Positions 1 to 7,631 are shown, counted from the first letter of the stretch. The stretch: 21,135 bases of DNA from Muribaculaceae bacterium (GCA_017545095.1 JAFYCU010000110.1:1-21135), one strand, 5' to 3'. Notes: generated by a model not told the origin, from the letters alone. Program-made: numbers and translations.

Positions 1-1
1 A

Positions 2-81
2 CAAAGGTACGAAAAACCTCGTTTTTTCACTGCATCATGACTTGACTTTTGGAACAGTCAAGGTTTGACGCTGCAAAGATA
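2..81 (-). promoter_or_regulatory. Two possible leftward -7 boxes at the window edge
   Basis: Read on the minus strand, 9-2 gives TACCTTTG and 81-74 gives TATCTTTG. Both match the Bacteroidota -7 consensus TAnnTTTG. Neither has a well-placed TTG 19-21 nt upstream, so each is only half a promoter. Between them an inverted repeat, cttgact (42-48) and agtcaag (56-62), could form a hairpin. The likely target is a leftward gene lying outside the window, which I cannot see. Confidence 0.3.
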
Positions 82-115
82 AAGTTATCCAAATTTTGCC
101 CTTCCGGGCATGTAG

Positions 116-218
116 AGCCGCATTATGCGGCTGATGGCAGAGTCAAGAAACAAAATGGTCAAGAATTTAGGAATTAAGGAATCATCGCAGTAGCTTGATG
201 TGGCTGATGACAGAGTCA
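116..218. repeat. Short imperfect direct repeat and hairpin downstream of tnaA
   Basis: The 19-bp sequences at 127-145 and 200-218 match with two mismatches (core ggctgatg.cagagtca). Nearby 'catgtagag' also occurs twice, around 109-117 and 217-225, on opposite sides of the repeat. At 116-132 a perfect 7-bp stem (agccgca/tgcggct) with a 3-nt loop overlaps the first copy. I see no coding potential between 1 and 408. This looks like decayed repetitive intergenic sequence with no assignable function. Confidence 0.45.
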
Positions 219-291
219 TGTAGAGCACAGCCATTGTTCCACAGTTTTGATACACCTTCTCATTGGGGACAACTTCGCGATAGTTGCCTCG

Positions 292-325
292 AAAAAAGCC
301 GCCGCGACATCTCGTCGCAGCGGCT
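292..325 (-). terminator. Rho-independent terminator of tnaA
   Basis: On the minus strand a 12-bp GC-rich stem (325-314 with 308-297; one G-U pair) closes a 5-nt loop and is followed by six T residues (297-292). It lies about 85 nt beyond the tnaA stop codon, in the same orientation, so it is the natural end of the tnaA transcript. Confidence 0.75.
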
Positions 326-408
326 CCGTTGACATAGAAGCGTTTGCTTTTCCTGTAATGGTGGGTTCTAAGAGTTGAAAACCTAGAACCCTGTATAGTG
401 AATCTCGA

Positions 409-1782
409 TTACAGGCGCTTGAGTTGCACGGTGAAGTGGCGCATGAGCGGGGCTTCCCACTCGATGGCCACACCGCGCGTGATTTCGTTGCGGCGGTCAT
501 ACACGTTCTTGAGTGCGGCGGCAATCACACGCATGTGGTTGTCGGTGTAGACGCGGCGCGCGATGCACAGGCGCAACAGGTCCAGACCGCCAAAGCGGTT
601 CTCGCGCGTCTCGGGGTCGCGGTCGGCCAGAATGTAGCCAATCTCGCAGCCACGGATGCCGGCCTCCAGATAGAGCTCGCAGGTGAGCGTCTGAGCCGGG
701 AACTCCTCCTTGGGCACGTTGCACAGCACCTTGTCGGCGTCGATGAACAACGCGTGGCCGCCCACGGGACGCTGATAGGGAATGCCGTACTCGTCAAGCA
801 GGCTGGCAAGATACTGCACCTGATGGATGCGCGTCTCCAGCATGTCGAACTCGGTGTTCTCGTCCAGACCCTGTGCCAGGGCGTTGAGGTCGCGGCCGTT
901 CATGCCGCCATAGGTGATGAAGCCCTCGAAGGGGATGCAGTAGAGCTTGGCGCCCTCATACCAGTCCTTGTTGTCGGTGGCGATAAAGCCGCCCATATTC
1001 ACCACGCCGTCCTTCTTGGCACTCATGGTCATGGCATCGACGTGCGAATACATCTCGCGGGCAATCTCCTTGATGGTCTTGTCGGCATAGCCGGCCTCGC
1101 GGGTCTTGATAAAGTAGGCGTTCTCGGCAAAGCGCGCCGAGTCCATCACCACGGGCACGCCATACTTGTGGCACAGCTCGGCGGTCTCGCGGATGTTCTG
1201 CATCGACACAGGCTGTCCGCCCACAGTGTTGTTGGTGATGGTGAGCACCATAAAGGGCACGTTGCCCTTGTTCTCCTCGAGCACCTTCTCCAGCTTCTCG
1301 AGCGACACATTGCCCTTGAATGGCACCTCGAGCTGGGTGTCGCGGGCCTCGTCGCAGGTCACGTCGATGGCATGAGCCTTGCGGCTCTCGATGTGGCCCT
1401 TGGTGGTGTCGAAGTGGGCGTTGCCGGGAATCACGTTGCCCTCCTTCACCAGATAGGAGAAGAGCACGTTCTCGGCGGCACGGCCCTGATGGGTGGGGAT
1501 CACATATTTGAAGCCGAAAATCTTCTGCACCATAGCCTCGAACTTGTAGAACGAGGTGGCTCCGGCGTAGCTCTCGTCGCCCAGCATGAGCTCGGCCCAC
1601 TGGCGGTCGCTCATCGCGCCGGTGCCCGAGTCGGTGAGGCAGTCGATATACACCTGCTCGGCCTTGAGCATAAACACGTTGTAGTGAGCCTCTTTGAGCC
1701 ATTGCTCGCGCTCGGCACGGGTGCTCTTGCGCAGCGGCTCAATCATCTTGATTTTCCACGCTTCGGCAAAGGGTAATTCCAT
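409..1782 (-). CDS. tnaA: Tryptophanase (L-tryptophan indole-lyase)
   Basis: Cytoplasmic PLP enzyme that splits L-tryptophan into indole, pyruvate and ammonia. The 457-residue length is close to the E. coli enzyme. I chose the ATG at 1782 (MELPFAEAWK) because homology begins there; the 25 upstream in-frame residues run through the promoter. The PLP lysine is K256 in SAKKD, and LTDSGTGAM and PTHQGR are typical of the family. The close relative tyrosine phenol-lyase is excluded at three diagnostic sites: D125 in FDTTKGH (Thr there), I381 in GCEIG (Arg there) and H449 in MRHFT (Phe there). No TnaC-type leader peptide and no tryptophan permease is adjacent, so it appears to be a single-gene unit with its own promoter and terminator. 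Indole production is inferred from the family and was not tested. Confidence 0.95.
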   Translation of the reverse strand: MELPFAEAWKIKMIEPLRKSTRAEREQWLKEAHYNVFMLKAEQVYIDCLTDSGTGAMSDRQWAELMLGDESYAGATSFYKFEAMVQKIFGFKYVIPTHQGRAAENVLFSYLVKEGNVIPGNAHFDTTKGHIESRKAHAIDVTCDEARDTQLEVPFKGNVSLEKLEKVLEENKGNVPFMVLTITNNTVGGQPVSMQNIRETAELCHKYGVPVVMDSARFAENAYFIKTREAGYADKTIKEIAREMYSHVDAMTMSAKKDGVVNMGGFIATDNKDWYEGAKLYCIPFEGFITYGGMNGRDLNALAQGLDENTEFDMLETRIHQVQYLASLLDEYGIPYQRPVGGHALFIDADKVLCNVPKEEFPAQTLTCELYLEAGIRGCEIGYILADRDPETRENRFGGLDLLRLCIARRVYTDNHMRVIAAALKNVYDRRNEITRGVAIEWEAPLMRHFTVQLKRL

Positions 1783-1826
1783 ATAGTACTTTAGTTTTAA
1801 AGAGTGTGTATTGCGAAAATTTTTTG

Positions 1827-1857
1827 CAAAAATAGTAATAATTATTTGAGTGTGCAA
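1827..1857 (-). promoter_or_regulatory. Promoter of tnaA
   Basis: On the minus strand TTG (1857-1855), a 20-nt spacer, then TATTTTTG (1834-1827). This fits the Bacteroidota housekeeping promoter in sequence and spacing. It predicts a start near 1820 and a leader of about 38 nt. Its -33 box abuts that of the divergent promoter at 1858. Confidence 0.7.
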
Positions 1858-1884
1858 TTGTGTAAATTTTTTTTATTACCTTTG
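1858..1884 (+). promoter_or_regulatory. Promoter of the exported hypothetical protein
   Basis: TACCTTTG at 1877-1884 is a perfect -7 box, about 28 nt before the ATG at 1913. The only TTG upstream (1858-1860) is 16 nt away, shorter than the usual 19-21 nt, so the -33 part is weak. The spacer is a T-rich run. Confidence 0.55.
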
Positions 1885-1912
1885 CGACAACATATACATA
1901 TATTTAACGATT

Positions 1913-2491
1913 ATGAGGACATTGACCGCCCTATTGCTCATGATTTTTGTGAACGTGGCAGCGTTGTGCGGCGAGGCCGGCACCACCATCGTAGTCAAGC
2001 AGCTCACCGAGGCGCAGCGCGACCAGCTGCCCGAAAAGACACTCCAGCTCAAGCTGCAATGCTACACTCTGGGCAGCAGTCCGCTGGCTGCCGCGCTGGG
2101 AAAGCTTATCGACGAGGTGCGCTACGAGGACCTGGGTCACGTGGCCTTCGTGCTGAAAACAGCCGCCGACAGTGCCGGCCATCCCGCCATCGACATCACA
2201 GCATTGCAAGAGCTGAGTGGCGATGTGATGACCAAGCGCGCGTGGGGCGTCGTGGTGCGTGGCGGCCACTGCTTTGTGCTGCTCGATAAAGCTCCCGACA
2301 GTCCCTTTGTCAAGGCCAAGGGCAAGCACACCCTGGTGCAGGAGTACGAGTTTGTGGACGAGGTCATCGATTACGGCCCCACCCGCGTGAGCGCCACATG
2401 GTGCGACGGTGAGCTGCGCAAGCTCCTATATGTAATCAACGGCGAAGACCAGATAATGGATGATGGACAATTGATAATGGATAATCAATAA
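1913..2491 (+). CDS. Exported hypothetical protein
   Basis: I do not recognise the family. The ATG at 1913 gives 192 residues and a clear Sec signal peptide (MRTLTALLLMIFVNVAALCG, cleavage near residue 20). An in-frame start at 1850 is rejected because it precedes the promoter -7 box. The mature part is soluble, with no membrane segment and no lipoprotein Cys in the usual place after the signal, though the Cys at the signal end leaves a lipobox possible. It alternates predicted strands and helices. The last 12-13 residues (QIMDDGQLIMDNQ) are encoded by an AT-rich short repeat of the kind usually found between genes, so the ancestral protein probably ended near LYVINGE. It stands alone between divergent tnaA and a small repeat element. 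Likely periplasmic; role unknown. Confidence 0.75.
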   Translation: MRTLTALLLMIFVNVAALCGEAGTTIVVKQLTEAQRDQLPEKTLQLKLQCYTLGSSPLAAALGKLIDEVRYEDLGHVAFVLKTAADSAGHPAIDITALQELSGDVMTKRAWGVVVRGGHCFVLLDKAPDSPFVKAKGKHTLVQEYEFVDEVIDYGPTRVSATWCDGELRKLLYVINGEDQIMDDGQLIMDNQ

Positions 2492-2493
2492 TT
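2451..2493 (+). repeat. AT-rich short repeat running into the 3' end of the CDS
   Basis: The motif gataatgga occurs at 2452-2460 and again at 2473-2481, within a tract of the form ataatgga-tgatgga-caattg-ataatgga-taat. Similar TAATGGATAATT tracts are, as I recall, common between genes in Bacteroidota. Here it is read in frame as the C-terminus of the upstream protein. Confidence 0.5.
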
Positions 2494-2495
2494 AC

Positions 2496-2739
2496 TATTG
2501 CTGTCCGGGGAAACAAGGTGGTCGCCTTCAGCGACGATTATCTGGCACGTTCCTTACCCCGCATGGCTCATTATCCACTCGCTGCACTCGTTCTAATGAG
2601 CCATACGGGGTTACTCAAATGCCAGCCTCTGGCTGAAAAACCTTCTGCAAACATAAGCCCCGATTATCCCATAACAACACTTAGCTATTTATTATCAGGT
2701 GATTGCGAATAGAGCGAGATGGTTTATCGGACAGCAATA
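2496..2739. mobile_element. Putative MITE-like non-autonomous element
   Basis: A 12-bp perfect inverted repeat, tattgctgtccg at 2496-2507 and its complement at 2728-2739, bounds 244 bp. The arms extend imperfectly inward (aaac and a short match before cgc). Inside is a strong hairpin at 2557-2610. The 64-residue frame inside is not convincing, so there is no transposase. Flanks are attac on the left and attca on the right, similar but not an exact target duplication. This could be a MITE, a remnant of an insertion sequence, or a REP-like palindromic unit. It fills most of the gap between two convergent genes. Confidence 0.45.
2557..2610. repeat. Long hairpin inside the MITE-like element
   Basis: Arms 2557-2573 and 2594-2610 are complementary over 17 bp with one mismatch (ccccg.atggctcatta), with a 20-nt loop. 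A second small hairpin, cagcc/ggctg, follows at 2623-2635. No T-run follows either, so this is not a standard terminator, although it sits between convergent genes. Confidence 0.6.
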
Positions 2740-2837
2740 ATTCACTGTGAACTGAGTTTTGCTCATCATGTTTTTTTAGTCTAATCAACTACCTATACGG
2801 TTCGCCATAAACTCTCCACAGCCAAGCCGTCCTTTTC

Positions 2838-5800
2838 TCACAGGGCGAGGCGGAAGCCCAGGCTGTCGCCTCTCGACGATGGGGAGCCATAAAGGATGCG
2901 GCACGAGACGCGGCATTGCACCGGCTCGAAGCGCCAGCTGCCGCCTCGGCGTGTTTTGTAGGAGCCGGTGTCGGGGCCGGTGGGATTGGTGGCGGCGCTG
3001 CTGTTGTAGGCTTCATACCAGTCCTGGCACCATTCCATCACGTTGCCGCTCATGTCGTAAAGGTTCAGTTCGTTGGGGGCTTTGGTGCCCACCACATGCG
3101 TGCCATCGCCGGCATTGGCGCTATACCAGGCCACTTCGTCGAGGTCGTTGCTTCCGGCATACTGGAAATGATGGGATTTATTGCCGCCACGTGCGGCAAA
3201 CTCCCATTCGGCCTCGGTGGGCAGGCGGAAATGCTCCCCGGTGATGGCGTTGAGTTTGGTGATGAACTCCTGGGCATCGTCCCAGGTGATGCATTCCACA
3301 GGAAGCTGCGGGTCGCCTTTGATGAAACTAGGGTTGCTTCCCATCACAGCCTGCCACAGTGCTTGCGTCACCTCGGTTTGCCCAATGCGGTAATCCGACA
3401 AGGTCACTTGGTGGATGGGGAGTTCATCGGTGTAATATCTCCTTTGTTCATCAGTAGCCCCCATGGTGAACGTTCCGCCTTCGACCGACACCATCACAAA
3501 TGCCACGCCGTTCACCACATATTTGCTGGCAACAGCCACACCGATGTCGGTTCGCTCGCCCGTCGTAGCATCGGTGACGGTGATGGTGGCATAACCGGCC
3601 CCGACGGCGTTGATCACGACCTGGTGATTGGAACCGTTTTTGATTTTGGCCGTCGCCACGTTGTTGTTGCTTGAGTGCACTTGATAGTTTCCGCTGCCGC
3701 GCTCAATGGTTACGTTGGCACTTTCGCCGGTGTTGAGGTTCACGTGCGTGGTCGACAATTTCATCACCGATGCGGCGAGGCGCATGCCCAGGATATAGTC
3801 GTGCCAATAAAAGTAGGAGTCAAAGCAGAGGTCGCGGCTCGACGTGCGGCAGTATTGCTCGCGGTCGTACCAGCTGCCGCCGCGATGCACGCGATGTGTG
3901 CCGGTTGCGGGGCCGGTGGGATTGATTTGCGGGTCGGTGTCGTAATCGCCATACCAGTCGCCGCACCACTCCCACACGTTGCCGCTCATGTCGTAGAGGC
4001 CAAGCTCGTTGGGCGCGGTGGTGGCCACCGTGTGCGTGCCGTTGTTGGAGTCGCTACCGCTCATATAGGCATTGCCCCAATACCAAGCCACATCGTAGAT
4101 GCTGTTTCCGCCGGCATATTTATATCCCTTGCTTTTCACACCGCCACGTGCGGCATATTCCCACTCGGCCTCGGTGGGCAGACGGAAGTTTTCGCCCGTG
4201 AGGGCATTGAGCTTGGCGATAAACGATTGGCAGTCGTCCCATCCCACGCACTCCACCGGGTGCTTGGGATTGGCGGCGTAGTCTTCGCGTGGACTGAAAT
4301 AGCTGGGATTGCTGCCCATCACGGCTTCCCACAGTTCCTGCGTCACCTCGGTCTCGCCAATGTAGTAGTCGCTCAACGTCACCTCGTGCACCGGTGTCTC
4401 ATCTTCGGCAAAATAAAACCCTTGCTCGGCTGTTGAACCCATCAGGAACGTGCCTCCCTTCACTTTGGCCATTTTAAACGAAATGCCGCCTACGGTATGG
4501 GTCTTGAACTCGGTTTTGTGTGCGCTGCTCTTGCCCACCATGATGTTGATGATGGTGTTCAGGTCGTCGATGTCGATGTCGCCGTCGTGGTTGCTGTCGG
4601 CGTTGGCCAATTGGCGCTCGCTGAGCTGGCCTTTCTTCACCATGTGGTTGATGACCAGGTTCACATCGTCGATGTCGTAGGTGCCGTCGCAGTTCACGTC
4701 GGCCAGCATCACCGGGTAGGGGGTGGTGCCGGTGTTGCTGTAGTCGGGTTTAATGCCTATCAATGCCGACTGGCTTCCGTTGTAGCCTTCATCGGCGGTG
4801 CCATAGGGATTGAAAAGTCCCAACAGAAAATTCCCGTCGCAATATCCTCCCCATCCCCAATTGATGTGGAAATAACCTTCGTTGTTGCATCCGTCGATGA
4901 TAAAGGCATGACCGGCCGATGACGAACGGCCAGAATACAGGATGGGTCGGTTCTCGGCAAGCTCATTCACGAGCAATGCTTTCCACTCATCATCGGAGTA
5001 ATCGTAGGCATCCTCATAGCGCATCGACTTGTCGTAGCGGAAGAAATGAGTCATCGCTCGCATTGCCGTGCCAACACTTCCGCTGCTGCCGACCTGGCTT
5101 GACCCATAAACCACGTTAATGGCTATGCCCACATGGCTCATCAGCTGCGCCACAGCATCTTGCTGCGCCTGGGTGGCCAGCACACGGCCGGTGCCGCTGT
5201 TTCGGCAGTACACATTTCCATCACTGCGATAATCATAGTCGTCCATCATCTGCTCCCAGTCATAGATGGTTGAGCCAAAGTCGGCTCTTAATGTGATGGG
5301 ATCTGATTTTGTCTGGCTGTCATAATACACAGGGTAGGTGTAGCTGTTGAAGCAATCACCCTTGTGTGGCCAATTGTAGTATTTCATGATTTGCGCCGTG
5401 GCTGTGGGCACACAGCCGGTGCAAGCATGGTTGCCGTAAAAGAAATTGCTGAATTCTTCAGGAATCGCGGGACACATATTGTTGTATGGAACATCTTGGT
5501 TCCATGTGGTGGTGAGCAGCGGCTCCACATTCTTGTCCAGGTTGGTTGCTTTGCGAGGCTTGGTTTCGGGGTGGTCGCGCAGCCATTGCAGCTGGTGCTG
5601 GTATTCGCCGAGCCACCAGCGTGCGTTATCGGGCAGCTGCGCGGGGTTGAATGAGCCGTGGTCGCTGTAGCCCCACACGGCGGGTGCCTGGTCGTCACCG
5701 CCCACAATCACGAAGCCGCCGTCGGTCCCGAGGTTGAACACATAGTAATCACTCTCGCCACGGGCCGAGGTGGCCGTGTGGGCCAGCTGCAACGCGCCTG

Positions 5801-5942
5801 GCCGGCCGGGCGCTTTCTGTATCGCGCTGCGGGTGATGAATTGCTGAGCCACAGCACGCGCATCGTCGGCGGTGATGCTGGTTGCGCTCATCGTGAGCGA
5901 GCAAAACGTTGCAATCAGCAACGATAAGGTCGGGTATTTCAT
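2838..5942 (-). CDS. Secreted C10 cysteine protease-dockerin-FGE-like fusion protein
   Basis: 1034 residues. Order: signal peptide (1-20); C10/streptopain-type propeptide (about 21-130); C10 peptidase (about 140-400) with nucleophile C177 in TGCVPTATAQIMKYY, H345 in SAGHAFIIDG and the Trp-rich HINWGWGG (359-366); type I dockerin (about 412-470) with two calcium loops, DVNCDGTYDIDD and DSNHDGDIDIDD; FGE-sulfatase/SUMF1-like domain (about 485-722); bacterial Ig-like domain (about 725-808); second FGE-like domain (about 810-1034). All catalytic protease residues are present, so I expect an active exported protease. Both FGE-like domains keep the fold motifs (EVTQ, RLPTEAEWE, DMSGNV.EWC, GGSW) but only the second of the two FGE cysteines (C698, C1010); the first is Asp693 or Phe1005. 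They are therefore probably binding modules. No type IX sorting domain ends the protein. It has its own promoter. Confidence 0.9.
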   Translation of the reverse strand: MKYPTLSLLIATFCSLTMSATSITADDARAVAQQFITRSAIQKAPGRPGALQLAHTATSARGESDYYVFNLGTDGGFVIVGGDDQAPAVWGYSDHGSFNPAQLPDNARWWLGEYQHQLQWLRDHPETKPRKATNLDKNVEPLLTTTWNQDVPYNNMCPAIPEEFSNFFYGNHACTGCVPTATAQIMKYYNWPHKGDCFNSYTYPVYYDSQTKSDPITLRADFGSTIYDWEQMMDDYDYRSDGNVYCRNSGTGRVLATQAQQDAVAQLMSHVGIAINVVYGSSQVGSSGSVGTAMRAMTHFFRYDKSMRYEDAYDYSDDEWKALLVNELAENRPILYSGRSSSAGHAFIIDGCNNEGYFHINWGWGGYCDGNFLLGLFNPYGTADEGYNGSQSALIGIKPDYSNTGTTPYPVMLADVNCDGTYDIDDVNLVINHMVKKGQLSERQLANADSNHDGDIDIDDLNTIINIMVGKSSAHKTEFKTHTVGGISFKMAKVKGGTFLMGSTAEQGFYFAEDETPVHEVTLSDYYIGETEVTQELWEAVMGSNPSYFSPREDYAANPKHPVECVGWDDCQSFIAKLNALTGENFRLPTEAEWEYAARGGVKSKGYKYAGGNSIYDVAWYWGNAYMSGSDSNNGTHTVATTAPNELGLYDMSGNVWEWCGDWYGDYDTDPQINPTGPATGTHRVHRGGSWYDREQYCRTSSRDLCFDSYFYWHDYILGMRLAASVMKLSTTHVNLNTGESANVTIERGSGNYQVHSSNNNVATAKIKNGSNHQVVINAVGAGYATITVTDATTGERTDIGVAVASKYVVNGVAFVMVSVEGGTFTMGATDEQRRYYTDELPIHQVTLSDYRIGQTEVTQALWQAVMGSNPSFIKGDPQLPVECITWDDAQEFITKLNAITGEHFRLPTEAEWEFAARGGNKSHHFQYAGSNDLDEVAWYSANAGDGTHVVGTKAPNELNLYDMSGNVMEWCQDWYEAYNSSAATNPTGPDTGSYKTRRGGSWRFEPVQCRVSCRILYGSPSSRGDSLGFRLAL

Positions 5943-6036
5943 GTCTTTTAGGTTTAGTTGTTATGGTTGCTAAGTTTCTTCGTTCCGCTTCGCTTCACCA
6001 CGGTTTGGCCATCGAAGCAGCGTGTGAAAGACCTTG

Positions 6037-6067
6037 CAAAATTACTGAGATTTTTTTATTATGCCAA
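6037..6067 (-). promoter_or_regulatory. Promoter of the C10 protease fusion
   Basis: On the minus strand TTG (6067-6065), 20 nt, then TAATTTTG (6044-6037), a full match to the Bacteroidota consensus. The predicted start near 6031 gives a leader of about 90 nt before the ATG at 5942. Confidence 0.7.
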
Positions 6068-6086
6068 ACTGAGACACCTTTTAAGA

Positions 6087-6209
6087 GGCTTGCACTAATG
6101 TTGCGCTGCTCGCGAAATCAGGCTTCGCCTCGGAAAACCGCAAATAATTTGCATTTTCGCTCGGCTTGCACTAATGTTGCGTTGCGCGCGAAATCAGGCT
6201 TCGCCTCGG
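6087..6209 (+). repeat. 47-bp direct repeat carrying promoter-like boxes
   Basis: Copies at 6087-6133 and 6163-6209 are 47 bp each with two mismatches and a 76-bp period. Each contains cttgcactaatgttgc. A third partial copy, cttgcactaattttgc at 6274-6289, holds the glyA -7 box. In copy 2, TTG (6149-6151) stands 20 nt before TAATGTTG (6172-6179), a near-consensus promoter. The other half of the unit (gaaatcaggcttcgcctcgg) is GC-rich and partly palindromic (aggcttcgcct). Confidence 0.75.
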
Positions 6210-6257
6210 CAATGGCAAGCCAACGGCAAATCAAAATGAATTTTGTTTGCAGTTTTC

Positions 6258-6288
6258 TTGCCATTGCGCTCAACTTGCACTAATTTTG
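6258..6288 (+). promoter_or_regulatory. Promoter of glyA
   Basis: TTG (6258-6260), a 20-nt spacer, then TAATTTTG (6281-6288), a full consensus match. It predicts a start near 6295 and a leader of about 35 nt. I see no glycine riboswitch-like structure in that leader; it is too short. Confidence 0.75.
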
Positions 6289-6329
6289 CAGCGTGAAATA
6301 CCTTTTAATAACATTATAACTCATTATTT

Positions 6330-7610
6330 ATGGAAAGAGACCAAGTCTTATTCAACATCATTGAGAAGGAGCATCAGCGCCAATTGCATGGTATTGAGCT
6401 TATTGCGAGCGAGAACTTTGTGAGTGAGCAGGTGATGCAAGCCATGGGCAGCTGCCTGACCAACAAATATGCTGAGGGTTACCCCGGCCACCGCTATTAT
6501 GGCGGTTGCCAGTGCGTGGACGAGGCCGAGAATCTGGCCATCGACCGCATCAAGCAGCTCTTTGGTGCCGAGTATGCCAATGTGCAGCCCCACTCGGGTG
6601 CTCAGGCCAACATGGCCGTGTTTATGGCCTGCCTCAAGCCTGGCGACAAGTTCATGGGTCTGAACCTGGCCCACGGCGGTCACCTGAGCCACGGCAGCCC
6701 GGTGAACTTCTCGGGACTGGTGTTCCAGCAGTGCGAATATAACGTGCGTCCCGACACCAACGAGGTGGACTACGACATGATGGAGGAAGTGGCCCTGCGT
6801 GAGCATCCGAAGCTCATCGTGGGTGGCGCCAGCGCCTACAGCCGCGAGTGGGACTATGCCCGCATGCGTGCCATCGCCGACAAGGTGGGCGCTCTGCTGA
6901 TGATCGACATGGCTCATCCCGCCGGACTCATCGCTGCCGGACTGCTCAACAACCCGCTGCAGTATGCCCACATCGTCACCAGCACCACCCACAAAACGCT
7001 GCGTGGCCCGCGTGGCGGCATCATCCTGCTGGGCAAGGACTTCGACAACCCCTGGGGCAAGGCCACCAAGAAGGGCGTGATTCGCAAGATGTCGTCGCTG
7101 CTCGACTCGGCCGTGTTCCCCGGTGTGCAGGGTGGCCCGCTCGAGCACGTGATTGCCGCCAAGGCAGTGGCCTTTGGCGAGGCGCTCACCCCGGGATTCA
7201 AGGACTATCAGGTGCAGGTGAAGAAGAATGCCCAGGCTCTGGCTCAGGCTCTGGTCGACAAGGGTTACAAGATTTGCACCGGCGGCACCGACAACCACAG
7301 CATGCTGGTGGATCTGCGCACCAAGTTCCCCGAGCTCACCGGCAAGGTGGCCGAGGCTGCTCTGGTGGCTGCCGACATCACCGCCAACAAGAACATGGTG
7401 CCCTTCGACGATCGGTCGGCCTTCCAGACCAGCGGTCTGCGTCTGGGCACACCGGCCATCACCACGCGTGGTGCCAAGGAGCCGCTCATGGGCGAGATTG
7501 CCGAACTCATCGACACCGTGCTGCACGCTCCCGAAGACGAGCAGGTGATTGCCACCGTGCGCGCCAAGGTGAACGACATCATGAAGGATTACCCGATGTT
7601 TGCTTGGTAA
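6330..7610 (+). CDS. glyA: Serine hydroxymethyltransferase
   Basis: Cytoplasmic PLP enzyme that interconverts serine and glycine while charging tetrahydrofolate with a one-carbon unit. At 426 residues it has the normal bacterial length. Diagnostic motifs: [10 protein letters not shown] (23-32), [16 protein letters not shown] (45-60), the PLP-contacting [14 protein letters not shown] (191-204; D193, H196) and the PLP lysine K222 in [12 protein letters not shown]. The C-terminal DITANKN and RLGTPA..TRG segments are intact. The ATG at 6330 matches where homologues begin and follows a well-formed promoter by about 35 nt. A terminator follows directly, so it is a single-gene unit. Confidence 0.97.
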   Translation: MERDQVLFNIIEKEHQRQLHGIELIASENFVSEQVMQAMGSCLTNKYAEGYPGHRYYGGCQCVDEAENLAIDRIKQLFGAEYANVQPHSGAQANMAVFMACLKPGDKFMGLNLAHGGHLSHGSPVNFSGLVFQQCEYNVRPDTNEVDYDMMEEVALREHPKLIVGGASAYSREWDYARMRAIADKVGALLMIDMAHPAGLIAAGLLNNPLQYAHIVTSTTHKTLRGPRGGIILLGKDFDNPWGKATKKGVIRKMSSLLDSAVFPGVQGGPLEHVIAAKAVAFGEALTPGFKDYQVQVKKNAQALAQALVDKGYKICTGGTDNHSMLVDLRTKFPELTGKVAEAALVAADITANKNMVPFDDRSAFQTSGLRLGTPAITTRGAKEPLMGEIAELIDTVLHAPEDEQVIATVRAKVNDIMKDYPMFAW

Positions 7611-7631
7611 GATTCAACCATCCAACCTATT

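Noticed and set aside
424..1776. A 450-codon open frame on the plus strand, opposite tnaA
   Set aside because: Antisense shadow produced by strong GC-biased codon use in tnaA. The translation is rich in His, Ala, Val and Gly, has no family motif and starts and ends with the real gene.
409..1782. Tyrosine phenol-lyase instead of tryptophanase
   Set aside because: D125, I381 and H449 occupy the three diagnostic sites with tryptophanase residues.
2518..2712. 64-codon frame inside the MITE-like element
   Set aside because: Its sequence follows the palindromes of the element, has no promoter and no family resemblance.
2838..3100. 3' end of the FGE-like domain as a diversity-generating retroelement variable region
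   Set aside because: No reverse transcriptase, no accessory gene and no second copy of this segment as template in the window. Kept only as a test suggestion.
6348..7526. A 392-codon open frame on the minus strand, opposite glyA
   Set aside because: Same cause: an antisense shadow of a conserved enzyme gene, with no recognisable domain or promoter.
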